From positions 59,524 to 123,523 of the forward strand of contig JACJYB010000015.1 of assembly GCA_020636355.1 (NCBI GenBank): a stretch of 64,000 bases of DNA. Direction: 5' to 3'. The position numbers were made by a program, and so were the translations under genes. The stretch is from Lewinellaceae bacterium (lineage in GTDB: Bacteria > Bacteroidota > Bacteroidia > Chitinophagales > Saprospiraceae). A model generated the notes under the pieces. It saw nothing but the letters and a program-made list of their open reading frames with translations. It searched no databases and was not told the origin of the DNA. Shown piece by piece: positions 34,901-42,530 of this stretch. Within the stretch, counting starts at the first letter, position 1. Each line of letters starts with the position of its first letter.

Positions 34901-35703
34901 AATATTCCGATCAGAGGAAACTCCCGTTCAAACCAGTTGCCATCATTGGTGATCTTCCAGAGGGTATAGTTGCTGAGGTCCACATCGCTACCGGTACCAT
35001 TGAAGAGTTCCAGGTATTTGTTGTCATCCGAGCCTTCTCCATATTCCGAGAAAAAGAGTTCGGAGGTGGTCTCGGTCATCGGTGCCAGACAAGTCGTCGT
35101 GTGCTTACCAGCATCTTCCCAATAATCCTGGTCGTAGATGATCCACTGGCTGTTATCCGCATCGGTACCGGCACTGGTTGCCCAATCTGCCGTTGGGCTG
35201 CATACATCAGGCTTCCGAATCCACGTATGTTCCGCACCTGCTCCGGATACGCCGGCAACATCCCAATTCGCTGGTGACTCTGTCCCGCTCTCCATACCAA
35301 TTACATCCACAAAAATGGTATCATCTCCGACAAATTTGACCAGGGCATAGGCCTCATTCCCATTAAACAAGGCAAAATCGATCCCCGGAGGGCCTATCGT
35401 ATCCCGCAAAGCCAATAAGGCAGGATCTGCATCTTCATGGACGATCAAATAGGTCTTGCCGTCAGCAAGAAATCCCGAAAGCGGAAAGTCACGTTCAAAC
35501 CAATAGCCATCATTGGTGATCTTCCAGATGCTGTATCCGGTAAGATCGATGACCTGACCGGTTCCGTTGTAGAGTTCCAGGTATTTGTTAAAAGAAGACC
35601 CTTCGCTGTATTCGGAAAAGATCAGGTCGGTCATTTGCGCTGATAACCACCCCGGTATAGCGAGGCCGATCAACACCAGAAAGTTTAGTAATCTTTTTTT
35701 CAT
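31945..35703 (-). CDS. Large secreted lamin-tail-domain and CBM-like repeat protein with T9SS tail
   Basis: A 1252-residue exported protein with a signal peptide (MKKRLLNFLVLIGLAIPGWLSAQ). It contains four lamin-tail domains (LTD) of about 185 residues, each opening with LFFSEYGEGSDxNKYLELxNGT and closing with DYWEDAGKHT, at about residues 24-207, 212-395, 563-747 and 757-942. The two pairs are separated by a cysteine-containing HYR-like spacer (about 400-555). Two consecutive domains of the starch-binding/AMPK-beta E-set type (VTFxVDMS...GVHIAGxFQGWDP) lie at about 950-1145, followed by a T9SS type A sorting domain. It is the last gene of the ECF-FecR-SusC-SusD operon, 32 bases after SusD, and may be a surface binding protein for its ligand. 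Confidence 0.88.
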   Translation of the reverse strand: MKKRLLNFLVLIGLAIPGWLSAQMTDLIFSEYSEGSSFNKYLELYNGTGQVIDLTGYSIWKITNDGYWFERDFPLSGFLADGKTYLIVHEDADPALLALRDTIGPPGIDFALFNGNEAYALVKFVGDDTIFVDVIGMESGTESPANWDVAGVSGAGAEHTWIRKPDVCSPTADWATSAGTDADNSQWIIYDQDYWEDAGKHTTTCLAPMTETTSELFFSEYGEGSDDNKYLELFNGTGSDVDLSNYTLWKITNDGNWFEREFPLIGILPNNTTYTIVNQGAGDTLAAVRDTTGPVSPEFALFNGNEAFALVKITGPDSTDREILDVIGFESDTVVPANWDVAGVIGAGAEHTWVRKPTVCGPNPDWASSAGTSAFDSEWIVYDQDYWDDAGKHTFALSPVPQFEEAPASMTVTCGNVSEPPTLNVTYYGKNGLAYTSGIQALSSGGYDLCGGKISYLWTYTDECGKTAYVLQDIKVLPPPQAQFMEVPADVTVDFADIPDPVALAYSNGDTDSCGISGTVMPDVVDNASPCGGSRTYTWNFTDDCGRTTSVSQKITVNGEGGKATELFFSEYGEGSDNNKYLELYNGTPYDVDLSQYTIWKITNEGNWFEAEFQLTGTLGTCQTYLIVNKDAGEYLASLRDTTGPTTPNFALFNGNEAFALVKITGPDSTDRQILDVIGEESGDVTPANWNVAGVEGAGAEHTWVRKSTICGPNANWDSSAGTNAENSEWIVYEQDYWEDAGKHTNECAGASEYANATELFFSEYGEGSDNNKYLELFNGTGADVDLSGYTIWKIVNEGNWFEREFVLEGTLPNNETYMIVNQAADEFLASIRDTTGPISPEFTLFNGNEAFALVKITGPNPEDRLMLDVIGTESGDIVPDIWDVAGVVGAGAEHTWVRKPTVCGPNDNWPSSAGSSPDNSEWIVYDQNYWDDAGKHTFQCQLVVADSAQVTFQVDMSQVVVSPNGVHIAGAFQGWDPATTAMTDDNNDGIFEYTTKLPANMGYEYKFVNGNAWGMDEAVPPTCAQNNNRYVEVGSDDLVLDPVCYASCGVCVGVYMVTFRVDMSEQEVSADGVHIAGNFQGWDPGATALTDMDNDSIYEVTLELSGGNLYQYKFVNGNAWGFDESVPGECAVDNNRTLEVGTEDVVTDAFCFGSCTACEVSSIRDILVDQTLRIFPNPNAGTFNLRFQLAETDDVEITAYNNLMQVLSITQQKLSGGLNTLTMDLQSTSGLILLKIRTSKGIVVRQIVVQK
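32885..35635 (-). repeat. Four direct repeats encoding lamin-tail domains
   Basis: Four units of about 550 bases, at roughly 35635-35085, 35065-34515, 34015-33465 and 33435-32885, encode closely similar LTD domains. Units 3 and 4 are almost adjacent, units 1 and 2 are adjacent, and the pairs are separated by about 500 bases. The similarity is visible in both protein and DNA, so unequal crossing over could change the copy number. Confidence 0.75.
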
Positions 35704-35735
35704 GATACACTCATTTTTGTGATTGGCGATAATTC

Positions 35736-37166
35736 TTATTGAAACAGCCAGGGCGATACATCCATAAGATGTCCTCCCTGTCGATTAATAGCATCCTGAT
35801 AATTGGTATTGTTGGTGGTCCGCTCACTGATGGGATAAGGAACCCTTTTGGGTATCACCAGTGAAGGGTTCAGACTGGCATTGGCATTAGAAGGCACTTG
35901 CAATGCCGGATATCCCGTCCTGCGCTGGTCGATCCAGGCCTCATGCGGGTTTTGTCCGTATAAGGAGATGAACTTTTGTTCGATTACCTTTTTTAGCTTC
36001 TCTTCCAGCGTAAGCGAAGACGCTAAGCCACCGTTGAAGGCCAGATATGGATTGTACTGGGTTGAGGTTATACCACAAGCTTCCATGCTGGCAATAATGG
36101 CTTTGGTAAATACCTGTGCTGCATTGGAAGCTCCGGTTCGAACCAACGCTTCGGCCTGTAAAAACAAGAGCTCACTGTAGGAAATCAAAGGAATTGTCGA
36201 GCTCCGCTGTGCCCGGATCAAATCGGTATTGCCTGCCAGATAAACCTCGTCCTTCCCCTGCACTTCCACCCAATATCGGGACCTGCGCGGATCACTTGAG
36301 GAAACCATTAAGGCCTTCAAGGCAACCCCGATTTCAATCTGTTGCGGTCGCTCCTGACCAAAAAGAGCTAGAGGATTGCTTTCGTTGTCACTATCGGCAA
36401 AATGAAAATCAGGTTGCTCCGATGCACTGCTAAATGCCTGGGCAATTTCAGCCAACGCTTGTTCTGCTACACCCGCATTTCTTTTGGACTGGTGCATCAG
36501 GTAGCGAGCTTTCAGTGCGTGGCAGGTTTTAATCCATCTCATGGCGTCCCCATTATAGATCAGGTCGTCTCCGGCAGGCCCTCCCAGGGCAGCAGGCTGC
36601 TGAAAGTCTAGTATAGCATCATCCAGTAAGGCAAGAATGCTCTGGTAGACCTGCTCCTGGGGATCGTAAGCAGACTTCAGGCTCTCCGTTCCCAGTAACG
36701 CCTCGCTATAGGGCACATCACCCCAGAAACTGGTGGCAATGCCAAGATTGAAGGCCATCAGTACACGGGCGATACCGGCATAATAAGGCTGATCCTCTGC
36801 TGTAGATTTGTCTATAATAATCCGGCAATCTTTCATGGCACCGGCATAGAGGCCTGTCTCCCAAAAATCGGATAAGGTCTGTTCATCCACGAGGTAGTTG
36901 TTATAGCTCAGAGGTTGCGCTTCTGTCCCTTCAAACTGCTGAACCAGGGTGCCTGCCACACGCCCGCCGATGCTCATCACATTGCGTGCAGTCTGGACGA
37001 TCGCAGCAGGGAGTATTTCGTGAACATTGGCATCGCTTTGACGGGTAGGGTCAATGTTGAGGTCGCCAAAATCACACCCTGCAGCCGTAATCATCGCTAA
37101 GGAGAAGGCCAGAGTAATTCTTCCGAGTTGTTTGATCCGAATGTTGATAGGTGCCTTCGTACGCAT
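35736..37166 (-). CDS. SusD/RagB-family nutrient-binding outer-membrane lipoprotein
   Basis: A 476-residue lipoprotein from the ATG at 37166 (MRTKAPINIRIKQLGRITLAFSLAMITAAGC, lipobox TAAGC). The upstream extension to 37358 overlaps SusC and is not needed. The TPR-type SusD fold is recognisable: VHEILPAAIVQTARNV, the helix RVLMAFNLGIATSFWGDVPYSEAL, WIKTCHALKARYLMH, and the C-terminal EKLKKVIEQKFISLYGQNPHEAWIDQRRTGYP. It begins 2 bases after the SusC stop and should form the lid of that transporter. The ligand is not evident. Confidence 0.93.
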   Translation of the reverse strand: MRTKAPINIRIKQLGRITLAFSLAMITAAGCDFGDLNIDPTRQSDANVHEILPAAIVQTARNVMSIGGRVAGTLVQQFEGTEAQPLSYNNYLVDEQTLSDFWETGLYAGAMKDCRIIIDKSTAEDQPYYAGIARVLMAFNLGIATSFWGDVPYSEALLGTESLKSAYDPQEQVYQSILALLDDAILDFQQPAALGGPAGDDLIYNGDAMRWIKTCHALKARYLMHQSKRNAGVAEQALAEIAQAFSSASEQPDFHFADSDNESNPLALFGQERPQQIEIGVALKALMVSSSDPRRSRYWVEVQGKDEVYLAGNTDLIRAQRSSTIPLISYSELLFLQAEALVRTGASNAAQVFTKAIIASMEACGITSTQYNPYLAFNGGLASSLTLEEKLKKVIEQKFISLYGQNPHEAWIDQRRTGYPALQVPSNANASLNPSLVIPKRVPYPISERTTNNTNYQDAINRQGGHLMDVSPWLFQ

Positions 37167-37168
37167 GA

Positions 37169-40100
37169 TCAAAACTTTAGGTTGAGTGAAAAAGTATAGG
37201 ACCGCGTGTTGGGCAAATTGAAATAGTCCCATCCGGTATCGTTGGAGTCGCCCCTTAGGTTGGTCTCCGGATCTACCCCGGAATAATCGGTTTTTAGCCA
37301 TAGATTCCGGCCACTCACCGCAATATTGACACCTTGAAGCGTGCCATGAGCAAACCATTTCTGGGGCAGACTATATTGTACAGCCAGCTCACGTAACCGA
37401 ACCCAGCCTCCGTCCTCGATGTTATCTTCTGCTAGTCCCAGAAATCCGTTGCGTCGCCATTTGATACCTCCGGTACCATTTGCCGGGTTCGCAAAATCAA
37501 CAGCTACCGTGTTTGGCTCGCCTGACTCGGTAACCCCTTCATAGATATAGCCGGTCACCTCCCGGTCGCGACCGCTCTCACCGCCAACGCCGAGATAGTC
37601 CAGGACGCCTTTGGTTCCGTTCCAGATGTCTCCGCCCTTACGTACATCCAGCAACCCCGTTAAGGTCCAGCCTTTATAGGTAAAGGTGTTGCGCAGACCT
37701 CCGATCCAATCGGGATTCGGATCACCGACCTTGATTTGCTCGGTATTCACCAGCGGCCATCCATCGGCCCCAATGATAAGCTGGCCTGCATCATTCCGCT
37801 TATAGGCTGTTCCAACCAGGACACCATAAGGTTCTCCCGCGACGATCAAGGAGGACAGGGCGGAAAAAGTAGCTAATGGAATTTGATCGATTCCTTCCGG
37901 TATTGCGGTGACGATATTTTTGGCTTTGGTGAAATTGAGATCAAGATCCCAGCGGAAATCACCTTTTTTATAAGGCGTCAGGCCAAGCACCGTTTCAATA
38001 CCTTCGTTCAGAATTTCACCTGCATTGACTGGCGCAATGGTAAATCCTGATGCCGCCGACACCTGAGCTTCTACGATGAGGTCCGTGGTGGTCGCTTTAT
38101 AATACGTAAAGTCCAGGTTCAGCCTTCCTTTGAATAACTTCAAATCGGTACCTATTTCAAATGTTGTTGTTTTTTCTGCTTTGAGGTCTGCATTACCCAA
38201 AACCAGGGAACGCTCAAATGCATTGGTACCAAATCCGGGAAAGTCGTTAGCGGGCAACAAATTATCGCCATCTACTGCCGCCTGCTGAAAATAATTCTCT
38301 GTCAGGTACAATCCGGCATCATTGCCCACCTGACCGTAAGACGCTCGAATTTTACCATAGGACAAGACCGGGTGATCGGTGATTCCCAGCAATTCAGTGA
38401 ACTCCAATCCGGCACTAACGGTGGGATAAAAGAATGAATTATTTTGCCTGGGCAACGTACTGGACCAGTCGTTTCGTCCGGTGAAATTAAGATAAGCGAT
38501 ATTCCTCCAGCCCAGCTTCACATCTCCGAAAACACCAAAAAGCCGGCGGCGTGCTATGGTTTCGTTGGATTCGATGTTGATCGCATTACTGATGTGGAAG
38601 AACCCCTGTTTGGTCAATTCCAAACCATTGGTACTCCGGGTATTGTAATTGGAGTTGAATAAATTATGGCCAAGCGTGGCATTGATGTCGAAATCTTTTC
38701 CAAGTTGATGATCGTAGGTAAGCAGTAAATCGGAGTTGAAGTCCGTAGATAATATCGTCCGGTATTCCACCCGGCCATTGACCTCTGAGCCGCTGTGAAT
38801 GTCCCAGGCGGCGTTTCGCTTGTCGGAATAATGATCCATACCTACTTTATAGGACAGTGCCAATCCGTCGACAATCTGATACCTTAATCCCACCCCCTGA
38901 ATGACCCGGTTGACGTCGTCCGTAAAAGGCACCCGGTTAATGGACCAGTAAGGGTTGTCGTACCGGTCCGTTCCACGGTAGGCTCGCTGTGTTCCGTCCG
39001 GGAAAATGTAGGCTGCCGGATAATTTGCGGCTTCCTTCCCTGTTAATCCATTGCCATTGTCAAAACTGATCGGCGTCCGGAATAAACCTATAGTAACTCC
39101 GGACAATGCATTTCCGCGATTTTTCCGGTCACCTCCAGATCGAACGACGCTTGTATTGGTGGATACGGTGATCTTATCGCTGATGGATATGTCAAAATTG
39201 CCTTTGAATGAATAGCGCGACCAGGTGGAGGTAGGTACTACTCCCTGCTGCTGCAATGCACCCAGTGACGTATAATAGCGTAACCGTTCGTTACCTCCGG
39301 ATACCGAAATATTGTTGTCAGCGGTTGTACCCTGGTCAAAAAAGTCGGCTTCCGGGTCATAGGTAATAGCACGCAGCCCTGTTCCTGCCCCGGCCGGAAC
39401 CAACTTCCCATGGCGATCGTATAGATAGTTCGCATCACCATCGTATTCCAAGTCGCTCATGCTCGGTCCAAAACTATTTGCTTCTCCGGTTTCCGGCCCC
39501 CGATATACAGCGGCGCCCCCGGAGTAGGTCCCCTGCGCATAGGTGAATTGACGGTCAAACGATTTATTGATCGTTGAGATGCCGTATGAGCTCCGCAAAT
39601 TGATGACCGGCTTCCCTTCCTTACCTTTTTTGGTCGTGATGACCAATGCCCCGTTCGCTGCCCGGATACCATACATAGCGGTAGCGGCAGGACCTTTTAA
39701 TACCGATACCGATTCGATGTCATTTGGATTGATGTCAATTGCCCGGTTGGATACATCCACTCCGACACTTCCGTTACCGGATGAGGTATTGTCAATAGGT
39801 AGTCCGTCTACAATAATGAGCGGTTGGTTGCTGCCATTGATTGATTTGTTGCCGCGGATACGGATGTTTGCACTGGATCCGGGTGATCCGGAAGCTGACG
39901 TGATCAGCACACCAGCAGTCTTTCCACTCAATGCAGAAACCAGATTGGCCTCGTTGGCATTTTGAATATCCTGGCTGTTCAGTTCACTGATGGAGTAGCC
40001 GAGCGCCCTTTTGTTCGCCTCGATGCCGACCGCAGTGATGACTACTTCGTCCAATTGGTTGACTCCCAGCCGCATCGCAACCCGGTCCGTGCGTCCAGAG

Positions 40101-40687
40101 CCAATGAGGATTTCCTGAGTTTCATACCCGATGTAAGAGAAGATCAGAACTTTGACACTATCGGGCACCACTATGGTGTAGGAGCCATCAATATCGGTCA
40201 CACTTCCCAGGCCTGGGAAATCTTTTACGGTTATGGAAACTCCGATCAGCCCCTCTCCGCTGGCTGCATCGATTACCATGCCCTGAATGGTTTGATCCAA
40301 TGACAATGCTTCTTCAGTCGATTGTTTTGATTTCCACCTGGGGTCGGGTGACTGATCGGACCAGGCTTTTTGCATGGGTTTACGGATCAGCACAAAATTA
40401 AATGGATCCAGCCTTTCGAATCCAATCGGTTGCCTCCGGAGGGCATCCGACAAGACATTCTGCGCATCCTGATCAAAGTTAACTGCATGAGAAACATACC
40501 GGTCATGAACCAGTGCTGACTCAAAAACGATATGGATGGACTTGCGTTGGATAATCTCTTCCAGGACCGATTCAAGGCTTACCGGTCTGGCATCGCCGGT
40601 CAGAGCATCTGCAACCTGCCCGACCACCGGCCATACCCCGGTCAGGATGGTCAAAATCAAGAATATGGATTTTCTCATGCTGCTCAT
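37169..40687 (-). CDS. SusC/RagA-family TonB-dependent outer-membrane transporter
   Basis: A 1172-residue importer. After a signal peptide come an STN (secretin/TonB short) domain at about 25-110, which talks to the anti-sigma factor (SLESVLEEIIQRKSIHIVFE), and a CarboxypepD_reg-like domain at about 135-210 (IQGMVIDAASGEGLIGVSITVKD). A plug follows at about 220-330 (VSALSGKTAGVLITSASGSPGSSANIRIRG), then a 22-strand barrel ending in TRSYTFSLNLKF. The ATG at 40687 overlaps the FecR stop as ATGA; a second ATG at 40678 is possible. With SusD it takes up an unknown oligosaccharide or peptide by TonB energy. Confidence 0.95.
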   Translation of the reverse strand: MSSMRKSIFLILTILTGVWPVVGQVADALTGDARPVSLESVLEEIIQRKSIHIVFESALVHDRYVSHAVNFDQDAQNVLSDALRRQPIGFERLDPFNFVLIRKPMQKAWSDQSPDPRWKSKQSTEEALSLDQTIQGMVIDAASGEGLIGVSITVKDFPGLGSVTDIDGSYTIVVPDSVKVLIFSYIGYETQEILIGSGRTDRVAMRLGVNQLDEVVITAVGIEANKRALGYSISELNSQDIQNANEANLVSALSGKTAGVLITSASGSPGSSANIRIRGNKSINGSNQPLIIVDGLPIDNTSSGNGSVGVDVSNRAIDINPNDIESVSVLKGPAATAMYGIRAANGALVITTKKGKEGKPVINLRSSYGISTINKSFDRQFTYAQGTYSGGAAVYRGPETGEANSFGPSMSDLEYDGDANYLYDRHGKLVPAGAGTGLRAITYDPEADFFDQGTTADNNISVSGGNERLRYYTSLGALQQQGVVPTSTWSRYSFKGNFDISISDKITVSTNTSVVRSGGDRKNRGNALSGVTIGLFRTPISFDNGNGLTGKEAANYPAAYIFPDGTQRAYRGTDRYDNPYWSINRVPFTDDVNRVIQGVGLRYQIVDGLALSYKVGMDHYSDKRNAAWDIHSGSEVNGRVEYRTILSTDFNSDLLLTYDHQLGKDFDINATLGHNLFNSNYNTRSTNGLELTKQGFFHISNAINIESNETIARRRLFGVFGDVKLGWRNIAYLNFTGRNDWSSTLPRQNNSFFYPTVSAGLEFTELLGITDHPVLSYGKIRASYGQVGNDAGLYLTENYFQQAAVDGDNLLPANDFPGFGTNAFERSLVLGNADLKAEKTTTFEIGTDLKLFKGRLNLDFTYYKATTTDLIVEAQVSAASGFTIAPVNAGEILNEGIETVLGLTPYKKGDFRWDLDLNFTKAKNIVTAIPEGIDQIPLATFSALSSLIVAGEPYGVLVGTAYKRNDAGQLIIGADGWPLVNTEQIKVGDPNPDWIGGLRNTFTYKGWTLTGLLDVRKGGDIWNGTKGVLDYLGVGGESGRDREVTGYIYEGVTESGEPNTVAVDFANPANGTGGIKWRRNGFLGLAEDNIEDGGWVRLRELAVQYSLPQKWFAHGTLQGVNIAVSGRNLWLKTDYSGVDPETNLRGDSNDTGWDYFNLPNTRSYTFSLNLKF

Positions 40688-41646
40688 TTATGTCGAATGA
40701 TGATGCCCTGTGGCTGTTGATCGATCCGAACATCCATCATAGATTCGATAGCTTTGTACAAAACTCCCAGATCACGGGTAGATAGATTTCCGGATATTTT
40801 TCGGGACAATAAAGTAGGATCTGCCAGTTCCACACGGATGCCAAAATCATTGTTCAGTCGGTCTATCAATTCGTACAGCGGCGTTTGGTTAAAGGACCAG
40901 ATGCCCTCTTTCCAACTCGACAGCGCAACTACGTCCTCATCGTGGACCGTGATCTTTTGATCCAGGATGGCAGTTTGACCCGGATGCAATAAAACTTCAT
41001 CGCCCTGCTGACTCTCAACATCTACTTTCCCTTCCAATAAACTTACCCTTGAGTGGTTCATTCGGGTAGAGACATTGAACTGGGTGCCGAGTACAGAAAC
41101 CTGACCCTGTGGTAACTGAACGACGAATTCGGTGTGATTTTTTGAAACTTGAAAAAAAGCTTCACCGTCCAGGAGTACCACCCGTTTGTCCAATTGATCC
41201 AGATTGGATGCATAGCTTAGGGTGGATCGGCCATTTAGCGTTATGGTACTGCCGTCCGGAAGATGCAGGATACGAATCTCGCCCGGCTGAGTAACTACTA
41301 GCTGATCCAGGGTGGCTGGCTGAGCAGATCTGTGATAATACGCCCGTACACCAAAGAATAATAGTACAAGTAGTGCTGCCATCGAAATACCTACCATCCG
41401 GCTTCGATTTCGCCGGTTGCGCTCACTTTGGTCGATCCGGAGGGAAATATCCGACCATTCTTCGTTCAGATCTATCCCGTTTAGGTCTCTGTGCTCCGAA
41501 ATATACTGGCCTCTTGCAGTCAGGATCCGGTCTGCTTGTTCCGGGTGATCTTTCAGAACTTGCTCCCAGTAATTCCGGTCATTTTCGTCTTTACCTAATG
41601 CCCAATTAACAAAAGAGGGATCATTAAAGAGTTGGTCTTTGTCCAT
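40684..41646 (-). CDS. FecR-family anti-sigma factor
   Basis: A 320-residue inner-membrane regulator. The cytoplasmic N terminus (about 1-85) is followed by a single membrane helix (MVGISMAALLVLLFFGVRAYY), and then a periplasmic FecR domain (GEIRILHLPDGSTITLNGRSTLSYA... VLGTQFNVST... LLEGKVDV) and a C-terminal DUF4974-type domain (PLYELIDRLNNDFGIRVEL). The ATG at 41646 (MDKDQLFND) is chosen over a TTG at 41676. It binds the sigma factor until the SusC STN domain signals. Its stop overlaps the SusC start. Confidence 0.95.
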   Translation of the reverse strand: MDKDQLFNDPSFVNWALGKDENDRNYWEQVLKDHPEQADRILTARGQYISEHRDLNGIDLNEEWSDISLRIDQSERNRRNRSRMVGISMAALLVLLFFGVRAYYHRSAQPATLDQLVVTQPGEIRILHLPDGSTITLNGRSTLSYASNLDQLDKRVVLLDGEAFFQVSKNHTEFVVQLPQGQVSVLGTQFNVSTRMNHSRVSLLEGKVDVESQQGDEVLLHPGQTAILDQKITVHDEDVVALSSWKEGIWSFNQTPLYELIDRLNNDFGIRVELADPTLLSRKISGNLSTRDLGVLYKAIESMMDVRIDQQPQGIIIRHK

Positions 41647-41780
41647 GCAGTTCAAACTAGGTGAATGGTTATCCAATCACAATTATATATAGAGAGGAAC
41701 CTTATCCGGATTTATACCCTTCTCTTGAAGAAAAAATGAAAATTTTTTTTCCGTAGACGATTTCTTGCCGTAAATATTGG

Positions 41781-42344
41781 TCAAGACCAGTTGATCCTCA
41801 GAAAAGCCAGATCATGAAGCTGTTGATCCTGACGTAATTTGGTTACGGCCCGGTGAGCCTGGTTGACGACTGATTGGTATTTGATGTTGAGGACCTGGGA
41901 AATTTCTTCATAACTGAGGGACTCAAAATATTTCAGATACAAAATTTCTTTTTGCCGGGATGGCAAGGCGTTTACCTTTCGGATGACCATTTCCTTTACG
42001 CGGGGGTCCAATCCTTGTTCCATTTCCGGGGATTCCAGGAGGTGCTCCAGGTCCTCTGATAACAAGTCAAATTGAGCTTTGGAGCGAATGCGGGAAAGCT
42101 GATGTTTGAGGGACACCAGCAAATAAGCTTTTACATTCACTTCTGTTGCGAGGGAATTCTTATACAGCCAAAGGCTTACGAACAAATCCTGAATGCTATC
42201 CTTAACATCTTCCGGATTTGCAGTAATGCGCAATCCATACTGGAATAAATCGTGATAGGAGTCCTGGAATATACATTGCAGGCTATACTTGCTGGATTCA
42301 AGTACGAAAGATCTCCACAGGTGATTCATTCGATCGGCTGGCAT
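41781..42344 (-). CDS. ECF-type RNA polymerase sigma factor (FecI-like)
   Basis: A 187-residue sigma-70 family protein. Region 2 is at about 25-90 (HDLFQYGLRITANPEDVKDSIQDLFVSLWLY), and region 4 at about 120-180 (LPSRQKEILYLKYFESLSYEEISQVLNIKYQSVVNQAHRAVTKL) with a helix-turn-helix. The ATG at 42344 is used; one at 42329 (MNHLWRSF) is possible. It lies 134 bases upstream of the FecR gene, which suggests a separate, probably ECF-dependent promoter for the rest of the operon. Confidence 0.94.
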   Translation of the reverse strand: MPADRMNHLWRSFVLESSKYSLQCIFQDSYHDLFQYGLRITANPEDVKDSIQDLFVSLWLYKNSLATEVNVKAYLLVSLKHQLSRIRSKAQFDLLSEDLEHLLESPEMEQGLDPRVKEMVIRKVNALPSRQKEILYLKYFESLSYEEISQVLNIKYQSVVNQAHRAVTKLRQDQQLHDLAFLRINWS

Positions 42345-42462
42345 TTGATTTACAGTCGTAATTCTTACTAAGATACTGGAAATGACGGATGTTGGTACAA
42401 ATCAGCATGCAATTTGACTGGAGACACCAAATCGGATTTGGCGCTTCCGCCAGGTGTACGGT

Positions 42463-42496
42463 AAAAAAAAAGCTCTTCCCCGAAAGAAAGAGCTTT
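42463..42496 (-). terminator. Intrinsic terminator of the S41 protease gene
   Basis: On the minus strand AAAGCTCTT pairs with AAGAGCTTT (42496-42488 and 42477-42469), giving a perfect 9-bp stem, and is followed by a run of T to 42463. It sits 34 bases past the protease stop. The opposite strand also has a T-rich tail. Confidence 0.9.
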
Positions 42497-42530
42497 AACT
42501 CACTTTTTTATTTATGCGGAAAGGCTGCTG

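Noticed and set aside
31945..35703. Possible CRISPR or transposon from the long repeated DNA
   Set aside because: The repeats are in frame and encode complete lamin-tail domains within one gene.
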